From Actinomycetes bacterium (lineage in GTDB: Bacteria; Actinomycetota; Acidimicrobiia; Acidimicrobiales; Acidimicrobiaceae), in contig JAKAOC010000211.1 of NCBI GenBank assembly GCA_021823385.1, positions 1-5,222 on the forward strand: 5,222 bases of DNA. Reading direction: 5' to 3'. Shown one piece after another: positions 1 to 5,222 of the stretch; the stretch's first letter is position 1; each line of letters starts with the position of its first letter. Both the position numbers and the translations under genes were made by a program. The notes beneath the pieces were generated by a model, which searched no databases, was not told the DNA's origin, and saw only the letters and a program-made list of their open reading frames with translations.

Positions 1-543
1 GGCCACCAGGAAGATCCGCTGGGAGAGGTGGTCGAAGCAGGCGATGTCACCGATCAGGGTCATCTCGGCGTCGGGAAAGCCCACCGGATCGGGATTGGGA
101 GCGGGCAGCTCCTCGATCTCGCGTATCACGTCGTAACCGATGAAGCCGACGAACCCGCTTTGCAGCGGCCCAAGGTCCGGGTGGCTAGGCCCCGACAGGG
201 CCTCGAGCAGGGCCTCCAAGGCGCCAAGATAGCCCGGCTTGGGGCAATCCCGCAGGAGGGAGGCCAGCCAATCCGAGGCGGTCGACAGCTCCACCTCGCC
301 CTTGTCCAGTCGCAGCGATGCCAGCGGGTTGGAACCCACAAAGGAGTATCGCGACCAGCGCTCGCCACGCTCTACCGATTCGAGCAGAAAGGAATGGCGC
401 CCCTCGGCGGCGAGTGCCCGGTACAGCGCCACCGGGGTGAGTTCGTCGGCGAGGAGCTCTCGGAAGACCGGGACCATTCTCGCTCCCAGAGCGGCCTCGG
501 CAAACGCCTCCCGGCTCATGGATCCGCTGCGCATGCCGGCCAC
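1..543 (-). CDS. trpE: Anthranilate synthase component I, N-terminal part (runs off window)
   Basis: TrpE makes anthranilate from chorismate with ammonia supplied by the TrpG glutaminase, the first step of tryptophan synthesis. The frame is open from 543 to base 1 (181 codons). Visible N-terminal features, numbered from the GTG: VPVFRELLADELTPVALY (about 24-41), then FLLESVERGERWSRYSFVG (52-70). This holds the LLES motif of the tryptophan feedback site and the R-Y-S-F block. SGFVGFIGYDVIREIEELP follows at about 133-151. The chorismate-binding catalytic half is outside the window. The LLES motif suggests a tryptophan-inhibitable enzyme. Family resemblance to PabB and other chorismate enzymes is expected, but LLES-V-x-x-G-E-R-W-x-R-Y-S-F is characteristic of TrpE. 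It begins 14 bases after hisI with its own Shine-Dalgarno, so it appears to be part of the same transcript. The start could instead be the ATG at 534 or 519. Confidence 0.94.
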   Translation of the reverse strand, partial: MAGMRSGSMSREAFAEAALGARMVPVFRELLADELTPVALYRALAAEGRHSFLLESVERGERWSRYSFVGSNPLASLRLDKGEVELSTASDWLASLLRDCPKPGYLGALEALLEALSGPSHPDLGPLQSGFVGFIGYDVIREIEELPAPNPDPVGFPDAEMTLIGDIACFDHLSQRIFLVA

Positions 544-550
544 GGTCACG

Positions 551-556
551 CCTCCC
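551..556 (-). promoter_or_regulatory. Ribosome binding site of trpE
   Basis: GGGAGG directly follows the hisI stop and ends 7 bases before a GTG at 543. It favours that GTG over a GTG at 549 (1 base away), an ATG at 534 (16 bases) and an ATG at 519 (31 bases), all in the same frame. Confidence 0.65.
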
Positions 557-557
557 G

Positions 558-902
558 TCAGTCCAGCGCTATCTCGCGGAAGAAGCAAGTGCGGTTGCCC
601 GTGTGGCAGGCGCCCTTGCCGTGCTGGATGACGCGCACCAATAGGGTGTCCCCATCGCAGTCGTAATAGAGCGATCGCACCTCCTGGATGTCGCCGGAGG
701 TGTCGCCCTTGGCCCAGAGTTCCCGCCGGCTCCGCGAGAAAAAGACCGTGCGCCGGCGCTCGACGGTGAGGCGGAGCGACTCCTCGTTCATCCAGGCCAT
801 CATCAAGACCTCGCCGGTCCCGTCCTCCTGGACGATGGCGGGCACCAGGCCATCGGAGTTGAACTTGACTTCGCCGAGCACTGCCTCCAAGGCGGTGGTC
901 AC
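558..902 (-). CDS. hisI: Phosphoribosyl-AMP cyclohydrolase
   Basis: HisI hydrolyses the adenine ring of PR-AMP to give ProFAR, the substrate of HisA. The 114-residue product is the cyclohydrolase domain only, without the fused HisE pyrophosphohydrolase found in enterics. Signature motifs: DGLVPAIVQ (17-25), [10 protein letters not shown] (34-43), [18 protein letters not shown] (54-71), DCDGD (81-85, Mg and Zn site) and [10 protein letters not shown] (98-107) with Cys99 and Cys106. Cys82, Cys99 and Cys106 are the expected zinc ligands across the dimer. The GTG start overlaps the TGA of the GroES-like gene (GTGA), and the upstream Shine-Dalgarno is weak, so translation probably depends on coupling to that gene. 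HisE and HisG must be encoded elsewhere. The stop is followed after 14 bases by trpE. Confidence 0.96.
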   Translation of the reverse strand: MTTALEAVLGEVKFNSDGLVPAIVQEDGTGEVLMMAWMNEESLRLTVERRRTVFFSRSRRELWAKGDTSGDIQEVRSLYYDCDGDTLLVRVIQHGKGACHTGNRTCFFREIALD

Positions 903-1225
903 AGGTAGAGCCCCGTCTCGGTCACGATCCGCTCGGAGGCAACCGCGTGTATGTCGCGCTCGCGCAGGATCAGATAGTCCTCTCCCTGCACCTCGACCTC
1001 GTAGCGGTCATCGGGGCTGAAAAGGACGGTGTCCCCTGCGGTGATCGAGCGCACGGAAGGGCCCACAGCCACAACCTCGGCCCAGACCAGCCTCTTGGCC
1101 ACCTGCGCGGTGGCGGGAATGAGAATCCCCGAGCGGCTGTGCCTCTCGCCCTCGCTGGCGGGTAGTGCCACCAGCAGGCGGTCCGCGAGCATGGTTATCG
1201 GCTGTTTCCCCTTGTCGTCCGGCAT
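899..1225 (-). CDS. GroES/Cpn10-like co-chaperonin family protein
   Basis: The product is 108 residues with a clear Cpn10 fold pattern: [10 protein letters not shown] (13-22), a mobile-loop region [22 protein letters not shown] (about 24-45), [11 protein letters not shown] (48-58), [11 protein letters not shown] (63-73), and [15 protein letters not shown] (81-95). The hydrophobic triplet that contacts GroEL (Ile-Val-Leu in E. coli GroES) is Ile-Leu-Ile here. The segment between AVG and GD is about 9 residues shorter than in E. coli GroES, which removes most of the roof hairpin, and a tail ending TGLYL follows the normal end. I associate this type with divergent Cpn10 proteins of actinomycetes, from memory. 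It is probably not the main GroES. It lies between hisF and hisI, sharing a GTGA overlap with hisI, so it is co-transcribed with histidine genes. The ATG at 1225 was preferred because the first strand then has its usual lead-in; an ATG at 1192 (97 residues) is possible, and neither has a strong Shine-Dalgarno. Whether it binds a chaperonin is unknown. Confidence 0.87.
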   Translation of the reverse strand: MPDDKGKQPITMLADRLLVALPASEGERHSRSGILIPATAQVAKRLVWAEVVAVGPSVRSITAGDTVLFSPDDRYEVEVQGEDYLILRERDIHAVASERIVTETGLYL

Positions 1226-1268
1226 CACTCGACTTTCTCGGCGCTGAACCAACCAGCCTAGTGGCGGG

Positions 1269-2060
1269 TCATGCCTTGACTGTTTGCGCCTGGAAGGTGC
1301 CGCCAGGCGGCCTGACCGAGATTCCCGCCTCCAGGAGTGACTGCTTGACCTCGGCCACGGAGAGCTCGCCGAAGTGAAAGACCGAGGCGGCAAGGAGGCC
1401 CGTCACCCCCGCGACGCGTGCGCCTTCCACGAAGTGCTCCGCAACCCCCACTCCACCTGAGGCGATCACCGGGACGTGCACGCGCTCGGTGACCGCCCTC
1501 AACTGGGCGACATCGAAGCCGCCCTTTGTTCCATCGGTGTCCATGGAGGTGAGAAGCAGCTCGCCCGCCCCGAGGCGTTCCCCGACCACCGCCCAGGTCA
1601 CCAGATCCAGCCCGGTGGCCCTGCGCCCGCCATGGGTGTAGACCTCGAAGAAGCCGCCGTTGAAGCGCGCGTCTATGGCCAGCACCACACATTGAGAGCC
1701 GAACTCGGCGGCGATCTCGGCGATCAGGGCGGGCCGTTCGATGGCGGCCGAGTTGACCGAGACCTTGTCCGCGCCAGCGCGAAGCATCGCCCGGGCATCC
1801 TCGACGCTGCGGATGCCACCGCCGACCGTCAAGGGGACGAAGACCTCCCCGGCAGCGCGCTCTATCAGCCCGATCGTGGTCGCCCGGCCCTCGGACGATG
1901 CGGTGATGTCGAGGAAGACCACCTCGTCCGCGCCGGAGCGGTCGTAAAGCGCGGCCAGCTCCACCGGGTCGCCGGCGTCGCGGAGCGAGACGAAGCGGGT
2001 GCCTTTGACCACCCTCCCCGCATCGATGTCTAGGCAGGGAATCACCCGAACCGCTTGCAA
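1269..2060 (-). CDS. hisF: Imidazole glycerol phosphate synthase, cyclase subunit
   Basis: HisF is the (beta/alpha)8-barrel cyclase. It uses ammonia from HisH to convert PRFAR to imidazole-glycerol phosphate and AICAR; AICAR feeds purine synthesis. The product has 263 residues. Catalytic Asp11 (VIPCLDID) and Asp130 ([11 protein letters not shown]) fall exactly at the positions known from Thermotoga HisF. The four residues of the ammonia-channel gate also align: Arg5, Glu46, Lys99 and Glu167. Phosphate-binding motifs are [11 protein letters not shown] (79-89) and [10 protein letters not shown] (200-209); [12 protein letters not shown] (172-183) is the usual strand 6 loop. The match in numbering supports the TTG start, which overlaps hisA by 19 bases and has a GAGGAGG upstream. 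The C-terminus runs about 13 residues past the usual end. A 43-base gap follows before the GroES-like gene. Confidence 0.97.
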   Translation of the reverse strand: MQAVRVIPCLDIDAGRVVKGTRFVSLRDAGDPVELAALYDRSGADEVVFLDITASSEGRATTIGLIERAAGEVFVPLTVGGGIRSVEDARAMLRAGADKVSVNSAAIERPALIAEIAAEFGSQCVVLAIDARFNGGFFEVYTHGGRRATGLDLVTWAVVGERLGAGELLLTSMDTDGTKGGFDVAQLRAVTERVHVPVIASGGVGVAEHFVEGARVAGVTGLLAASVFHFGELSVAEVKQSLLEAGISVRPPGGTFQAQTVKA

Positions 2061-2800
2061 AGGTCCACCGCCTCCTCGACCTTGAATCTGGCCTCCTGGA
2101 TGGCCTTCCCGGAGATCGCCCCCCAGAGGCCCACCTCTCCCCCGCCTCCGATCGCCGCAAGCGACGTCAGGTCGGCGAGGCTGGAGACGCCTCCACTGGC
2201 GACCAGGTCGATCTCCAGCCGATGGCAGAGGGCCGCCAGCTCGGCGTAGGTCCCCACGTCCGGACCCGAGAGTGTCCCGTCCCTGGAAATGTCGGTGACC
2301 ACCACCGCAGCCACGCCCGCATGCGCCGCGGCCTTGACCGCGCTGCGCAGCTCAACGTCGCTCTGCTCCTCCCAGCCCTCCAGCGCACAAAGGCGCCGGC
2401 CGTCGACGCGGCGGTAGTCCAGGCCGGCGGCGATGCGCCCGGGATGGGCCGCGCACATCTCGGCCAGGAAGGCCGGATCGCTGAGAGCCTTGGTGCCGAT
2501 CACCATCCTCTCCACACCGATGGCGGACAGCTCCCCGGCGTCGGCCGCGCTGCGGATTCCGCCTCCCACCTCGAAATGGGCACCTCCCGCGGCCACCAGC
2601 TCGGCGATGATTTCGCGATTGCTCCCGCCTTTGTTCCGTGCCGCGTCCAAATCCACGAGGTGGATCCAGGCGGCCCCGGCCCGGATGAACTCGTCCACCT
2701 GCTCCCCAGGGTCCCCGTAATCGGTGGCCTGGGCGTAGTCACCCTTCACCAGCCGCACCGAGCGGCCACCCAGAAGATCGATGGCGGGAACGAACTCCAT
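2042..2800 (-). CDS. hisA: ProFAR isomerase (phosphoribosylformimino-AICAR-P isomerase)
   Basis: HisA carries out the Amadori rearrangement of ProFAR to PRFAR, the substrate of HisF. It is a 252-residue (beta/alpha)8 barrel with internal two-fold symmetry. The catalytic aspartates are Asp8 in PAIDLLGG and Asp170 in [14 protein letters not shown]. The two phosphate-binding halves are [10 protein letters not shown] (78-87) and [10 protein letters not shown] (201-210). [10 protein letters not shown] (45-54) and AGLD (125-128) are also typical. Residues that mark the bifunctional HisA/TrpF enzyme PriA are missing: PriA's SGGIR is GGGIR, and its Arg before the Gly-Trp is Glu141 here. I therefore read it as plain HisA. 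Near the C-terminus the usual GVIVGKAL appears as GAISGKAI after a Gly-rich run, a small oddity. The 3' end overlaps hisF by 19 bases. Confidence 0.95.
   Translation of the reverse strand: MEFVPAIDLLGGRSVRLVKGDYAQATDYGDPGEQVDEFIRAGAAWIHLVDLDAARNKGGSNREIIAELVAAGGAHFEVGGGIRSAADAGELSAIGVERMVIGTKALSDPAFLAEMCAAHPGRIAAGLDYRRVDGRRLCALEGWEEQSDVELRSAVKAAAHAGVAAVVVTDISRDGTLSGPDVGTYAELAALCHRLEIDLVASGGVSSLADLTSLAAIGGGGEVGLWGAISGKAIQEARFKVEEAVDLCKRFG
2071..2077 (-). promoter_or_regulatory. Ribosome binding site of hisF, within the hisA 3' end
   Basis: GAGGAGG lies 10 bases upstream of a TTG at 2060. It supports TTG as the hisF start. A GTG at 2045 overlaps the hisA stop as GTGA but would remove Arg5, a conserved residue of the ammonia-channel gate. 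Confidence 0.75.
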
Positions 2801-2802
2801 GG

Positions 2803-3459
2803 TCACCCCTTTTCCGCGGCGATGCGCGCGAAGTTCGAGAGCATCGCCAGCCCCAGGCCGGATGACTTCTCCGGGTGGAACTGGGTGGCAAACAGGTTGC
2901 CGCGCTCGATCGCCGCGGTGAACTCGCCGCAATAGTCGGCGGCCGCGGAGGTCTCAGCCACCAGCGGCGCCGCAAAGGAGTGCACGAAGTACATCCAGGG
3001 TTGCGGGCCGAGGCCCTCGAAGAGCGGCGAGCGCTCCCCCACCGCGGTCAGGCGCAGCCGGTTCCACTGCATCTGGGGTATCGGCAGGTCGCACTCGAAG
3101 CGCCGGATCACCCCGCCAAGGACGCCCAGGCCCTCGGCCTCGGGCGACTCCTCGGAGCCCTCGAATAGAAGCTGAAGCCCCACGCAGACACCGAGCAGAG
3201 GAATCCCGCCGGCGAGTGCAGCCATTACCACCTCGTCGAAGCCGTAGCGACGCAGCTCGCGGGCACAGGCGCCGAAAGCTCCGACCCCCGGCAGGACCAC
3301 CCCGGAAAAGTCGGAGGGGTCCGCCGCCCGGGTCACCAGGCGCGCCGGGGCGCCGATGGCGGAGAGGGCCTTGGCGACCGATCCCAGATTCCCGATGCCG
3401 TAGTCCAGGACCGCAACAGGGCGACTCTCGGCGCCGTCCGTCTCGCCGCCCGGGCTCAA
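2803..3459 (-). CDS. hisH: Imidazole glycerol phosphate synthase, glutaminase subunit
   Basis: HisH is the class I glutamine amidotransferase subunit that hydrolyses glutamine and passes ammonia to HisF. The product has 218 residues. Family features: VLDYGIGNLGSV near the N-terminus, LPGVGAFG (56-63, oxyanion-strand region), the nucleophile Cys92 in GVCVGLQLLFEGSEES, FVHSF (158-162), and FATQFHPEKS with His195 and Glu197 completing the triad. The start is a TTG overlapping the hisB stop, backed by a good Shine-Dalgarno; it gives about 15 extra N-terminal residues before the first strand. The usual PHMGWN segment reads PQMQWN here (128-133), and CLGMQ reads CVGLQ. The Met and Trp that face HisF are kept. 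The catalytic triad is intact, so I expect an active enzyme. The stop lies 2 bases before hisA. Confidence 0.96.
   Translation of the reverse strand: MSPGGETDGAESRPVAVLDYGIGNLGSVAKALSAIGAPARLVTRAADPSDFSGVVLPGVGAFGACARELRRYGFDEVVMAALAGGIPLLGVCVGLQLLFEGSEESPEAEGLGVLGGVIRRFECDLPIPQMQWNRLRLTAVGERSPLFEGLGPQPWMYFVHSFAAPLVAETSAAADYCGEFTAAIERGNLFATQFHPEKSSGLGLAMLSNFARIAAEKG
2806..2812 (-). promoter_or_regulatory. Ribosome binding site of hisA, within the hisH 3' end
   Basis: AAAGGGG (continuing TGA) lies 5 bases upstream of the ATG at 2800. It selects this start over in-frame codons further upstream, which fall inside hisH. The ATG also places MEFVPAIDL at the N-terminus, as in the family. Confidence 0.7.
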
Positions 3460-4046
3460 AGCACCCCCTTGGTCGAGGGTACCTCCGTGCCCTCGACGAC
3501 CTTGGCGGCGCGTATCGCGCGGGCAACCGCCTTGAAGGACGCCTCCAGGACGTGATGCGCGTTCTTGCCCCGCACCAGCTCGATATGCAGGCAGATGCCG
3601 GCCGCGTTGACGAAGGCGCGGAAGAACTCTTCCGCAAGTTGCGGGTCCATGGCGGGACTCCCCAGCGGCGCCATGGAGGTGGTGTCGATCTGGTAGTGCA
3701 GGTAGGGGCGGCCGGAGAGGTCGAGGGCCACCGACACCAAGGCCTCGTCGAGTGGGATCGAGACCGAGGAATAGCGGGCGATCCCGCCCTTGGCGCCCAG
3801 CGCCTCGCCGAGCAGCCCGCCCAGGACGATTCCGACGTCCTCGACCAGGTGGTGGGCATCCACCTCGATATCCCCCTCGGCCTTCACCTCGAGATCCAAG
3901 CCACCGTGCTTGGCCAGCTGAGCCAGCATGTGGTCGAAGAAGGGTATCCCGCTGTCGATCGACCAGCTGCCGCTGCCGTCCAGCTCCAGGCTGGCCGCTA
4001 TGCGGGTCTCGGCGGTGTTGCGCTCCGCGCGTGCCGTCCTAGCCAT
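3456..4046 (-). CDS. hisB: Imidazoleglycerol-phosphate dehydratase (monofunctional)
   Basis: This enzyme dehydrates imidazole-glycerol phosphate to imidazole-acetol phosphate, the substrate of HisC. The product is 196 residues, typical of the monofunctional form without the N-terminal histidinol-phosphatase domain of enteric HisB. It shows the two-fold internal repeat of the family, each half carrying an HHxxE metal motif: HHLVE (65-69) and HHVLE (164-168). The other expected histidines are present in FFDHML (His39), AKHGGLDL (His47) and CLHIEL (His154). These ligate the di-manganese centre in a 24-mer. The C-terminus EVPSTKGVL is the standard family ending. The TGA stop overlaps the TTG start of hisH (TTGA). 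Because the phosphatase domain is absent, a separate histidinol-phosphate phosphatase must be encoded elsewhere (inference). Confidence 0.97.
   Translation of the reverse strand: MARTARAERNTAETRIAASLELDGSGSWSIDSGIPFFDHMLAQLAKHGGLDLEVKAEGDIEVDAHHLVEDVGIVLGGLLGEALGAKGGIARYSSVSIPLDEALVSVALDLSGRPYLHYQIDTTSMAPLGSPAMDPQLAEEFFRAFVNAAGICLHIELVRGKNAHHVLEASFKAVARAIRAAKVVEGTEVPSTKGVL
3464..3470 (-). promoter_or_regulatory. Ribosome binding site of hisH, within the hisB 3' end
   Basis: AAGGGGG, extending to AAGGGGGTG (one mismatch from the AAGGAGGTG consensus), ends 4 bases before a TTG at 3459. It is the main reason for accepting a TTG start. The codons for PVAVLDYG offer no ATG, GTG or TTG that could serve instead. 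Confidence 0.7.
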
Positions 4047-4053
4047 GCTCGAA

Positions 4054-4060
4054 CTCCCTT
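4054..4060 (-). promoter_or_regulatory. Ribosome binding site of hisB
   Basis: AAGGGAG lies 7 bases upstream of the ATG at 4046. It sets the hisB start where MARTARAERNTAETRI begins; the longer open frame upstream of it is hisC sequence read in another frame. Confidence 0.75.
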
Positions 4061-4063
4061 CAA

Positions 4064-4079
4064 GGCCGGGCCACCGGCC
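4064..4079 (-). other. GC hairpin between hisC and hisB
   Basis: In the 38-base hisC-hisB gap, the transcribed strand reads GGCCGG TGGC CCGGCC: a perfect 6-bp all-GC stem with a 4-base loop. It starts 5 bases after the hisC stop and ends 3 bases before the Shine-Dalgarno of hisB. No U-run follows, so it does not look like an intrinsic terminator. It could stabilise or mark an mRNA end, or tune hisB translation. Self-complementary runs of this size arise often by chance in GC-rich DNA, so a role is only a suggestion. Confidence 0.4.
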
Positions 4080-4084
4080 GGCGT

Positions 4085-5143
4085 CTAGGCCAAAAGCTCT
4101 TCCAGCGCCTCCAGGAAGGCGCGGTTTTCCGACTCGGTTCCCACCGTCACCCGCAGACAATTCTCCAGCCGCGGCCACTTGGACCAGTCCCGGATCAGGA
4201 TCCCCCGCTCCACCAGCTGCTCCCAAAGGCGCCCCGCATCGACCCGGAGCGGGCGGAAAAGGATGAAGTTGGCGGCAGAGGGCCACTGCTGGACGGCAAG
4301 GCCGGAGAGCCGCTGCGCAAGGTGCTCGCGCTCGGCCACCAGCTGAGCCACCCGCTCCTCCATCTCGGCGACGTAGTCGAGGCTGTAGAGGGCAAGGAGC
4401 TGCTTGGAGGAGTCGACATGGTACGGAAGGGCGACCTTCCAGAGAACCTCCGCAACCTCGGGAGCCGCGATCGCGTAACCGATGCGCATGCCCGCCAGGG
4501 ACCACACCTTGGAGAAGGTCCTCACCACAACGAGGTTGTCCCTCGAGGCCACCTCGGGAACCATGCTGAGGGGCGAGAACTGCCCGTAGGCCTCGTCGAC
4601 CACCACCAGCCGCTCCGGATCCGCGGCCAGCCGCGCCAGGAGCGAGGGGTCTTCGGCCATGCCGGTCGGGTTGTTGGGAGAGCAGACAAAGATCACCGAG
4701 GCACCGGACGCGGACAGATCCGCCTCCAGCCTCTGGCCATCAATTCGCAGGTCCGCACCGCGTTCGATGGCGGCATACGGAGTGGCGGTGACCCGTGAGA
4801 TCGTCTCGTACATCGCATAGGTCGGCTCGAAGGAGGCCGCCTTGCCCTCGCCGCCCCCATAGGCGAGCAGGATGGTCTGGATCACCTCGTTGGAGCCGTT
4901 GGCCACGAAGACCGTCTCCGGCTCGACGTTGTGGAAGCGCGCGATGGCCCGGCGCAGCATCGTCGCCTGGCGATCGGGATAGCGGTTGAGGCTAAGGTCC
5001 GCCACCGCATCGCTCCACCGGCTGAGAAGATAGGGCGGCGGCGGGAAGGGCGACTCGTTGGTGTTCAGGCGCACCGTAGCTGCAACTTGGGCCGAGTGAT
5101 AGCCCTCGAACACACCCAGGCCGGAGCGCGGCTTCGGGCTCAT
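4085..5143 (-). CDS. hisC: Histidinol-phosphate aminotransferase
   Basis: HisC is a cytoplasmic, PLP-dependent fold-type I aminotransferase. It transfers the amino group of glutamate to imidazole-acetol phosphate to give L-histidinol phosphate. The 352-residue length is normal for the family. Visible motifs in order: LNTNESP (about 26-32), NRYPD (53-57), GSNE (83-86, cofactor phosphate), SPNNPTG (155-161), VVDEAY with Asp183 for the pyridine nitrogen, FSKVWSLAGMRIGY with the Schiff-base Lys212 and Arg220, and LRVTVGT near the C-terminus with the substrate-carboxylate Arg331. The ATG at 5143 was chosen because it forms an ATGA overlap with the hisD stop. A GTG 39 bases upstream (5182) is in frame but would add 13 residues encoded inside hisD and unlike the family. 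No strong Shine-Dalgarno sequence precedes the ATG, so coupling to hisD is likely. The gene ends in TAG. Confidence 0.97.
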   Translation of the reverse strand: MSPKPRSGLGVFEGYHSAQVAATVRLNTNESPFPPPPYLLSRWSDAVADLSLNRYPDRQATMLRRAIARFHNVEPETVFVANGSNEVIQTILLAYGGGEGKAASFEPTYAMYETISRVTATPYAAIERGADLRIDGQRLEADLSASGASVIFVCSPNNPTGMAEDPSLLARLAADPERLVVVDEAYGQFSPLSMVPEVASRDNLVVVRTFSKVWSLAGMRIGYAIAAPEVAEVLWKVALPYHVDSSKQLLALYSLDYVAEMEERVAQLVAEREHLAQRLSGLAVQQWPSAANFILFRPLRVDAGRLWEQLVERGILIRDWSKWPRLENCLRVTVGTESENRAFLEALEELLA

Positions 5144-5222
5144 TGGTCCGCCCGCATCTCCGCAGAGCGGGCGTGCGCCCACAGCCCCTCCGCATCCGCG
5201 ATGGCAGAGAGGTGCCCGGCGA
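5140..5222 (-). CDS. hisD: Histidinol dehydrogenase, C-terminal end (partial; 5' part outside window)
   Basis: Only the last 26 codons are present, read from base 5220 to a TGA at 5142-5140. HisD is the Zn-dependent, NAD-linked enzyme that oxidises L-histidinol to L-histidine in two steps, the last steps of the pathway. The visible tail contains AEGLWAHARSAE, which matches the family's C-terminal pattern of a small acidic stretch, then L-x-A-H. The His of that motif (codon 5175-5173) corresponds to the zinc ligand known as His419 in the E. coli enzyme. The catalytic Glu/His pair and the NAD site lie outside the window. The stop codon overlaps the ATG of hisC in an ATGA, which fits the usual hisD-hisC order and implies translational coupling. 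The identification rests on a short tail plus context, and both agree. Confidence 0.9.
   Translation of the reverse strand, partial: AGHLSAIADAEGLWAHARSAEMRADQ

Noticed and set aside
28..666. Plus-strand open frame of 212 codons
   Set aside because: It lies opposite trpE and the end of hisI, which are recognised by family motifs. The product has low-complexity Arg/Gly/Gln-rich content typical of antisense frames in GC-rich genes.
1226..1268. Possible terminator or promoter in the hisF to GroES-like gap
   Set aside because: There is only a 4-bp GCTG/CAGC stem, no U-run, and no clear -35/-10 pair.
1258..2160. Minus-strand open frame of 300 codons overlapping hisF
   Set aside because: It is hisF read in another frame and is an Arg/Gly-rich translation with no motifs; hisF has catalytic residues at canonical positions.
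2222..2935. Plus-strand open frame of 237 codons
   Set aside because: It is antisense to hisA and the 3' end of hisH and shows no recognisable domain.
2954..3859. Minus-strand open frame of 301 codons across hisB and hisH
   Set aside because: It is an out-of-frame reading of two well-supported genes and is Ser/Arg/Pro-rich.
3216..4088. Plus-strand open frame of 290 codons
   Set aside because: It is antisense to hisB and the 5' part of hisH. The Arg/Pro-rich start and lack of any known motif mark it as a shadow of real coding DNA.
4047..4505. Possible N-terminal fusion domain on HisB, since its frame stays open upstream to 4505
   Set aside because: The upstream part is hisC in another frame, is Ala/Gly/Arg-rich, and carries no phosphatase motifs (no DxDGT). 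A Shine-Dalgarno and ATG mark the start at 4046.

Overview
This window is one stretch of a histidine biosynthesis operon that runs into a tryptophan gene. Every gene lies on the minus strand, so transcription runs from high to low coordinates. In that order: the 3' end of hisD, then hisC, hisB (dehydratase only), hisH, hisA, hisF, a small GroES/Cpn10-like gene, hisI, and the 5' part of trpE, which leaves the window at base 1. The DNA is GC-rich and almost fully coding. The largest gap between genes is 43 bases, so no stretch of 300 bases lacks a gene, and I saw no convincing promoter, terminator, tRNA, mobile element or CRISPR array.

The organism is most likely a high-GC actinobacterium. The hints are the order hisD-C-B-H-A-F-I-trpE, separate hisB dehydratase and hisI cyclohydrolase genes without fused partner domains, and a GroES-like protein ending in TGLYL that resembles a divergent Cpn10 family I associate with actinomycetes. 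The hisA product looks like an ordinary HisA rather than the dual HisA/TrpF enzyme PriA of mycobacteria and streptomycetes, so a lineage outside those groups (for example Acidimicrobiia-like) is possible. This placement is inference.

The genes cover these steps: HisI opens the PR-AMP ring, HisA isomerises ProFAR, HisH and HisF together make imidazole-glycerol phosphate and AICAR, HisB dehydrates IGP, HisC transaminates imidazole-acetol phosphate, and HisD oxidises histidinol. HisG, HisE and a histidinol-phosphate phosphatase are not here and must be encoded elsewhere. TrpE opens the tryptophan branch from chorismate; both pathways draw on PRPP.

The junctions are tight: ATGA at hisD/hisC, TTGA at hisB/hisH, 2 bases at hisH/hisA, a 19-base overlap at hisA/hisF, GTGA at the GroES-like gene/hisI, and 14 bases at hisI/trpE. 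This indicates one transcript with translational coupling. Four of the nine genes use TTG or GTG starts. The unusual element is the GroES-like gene, a co-chaperonin homologue with an apparently shortened roof hairpin, set inside an amino-acid operon.
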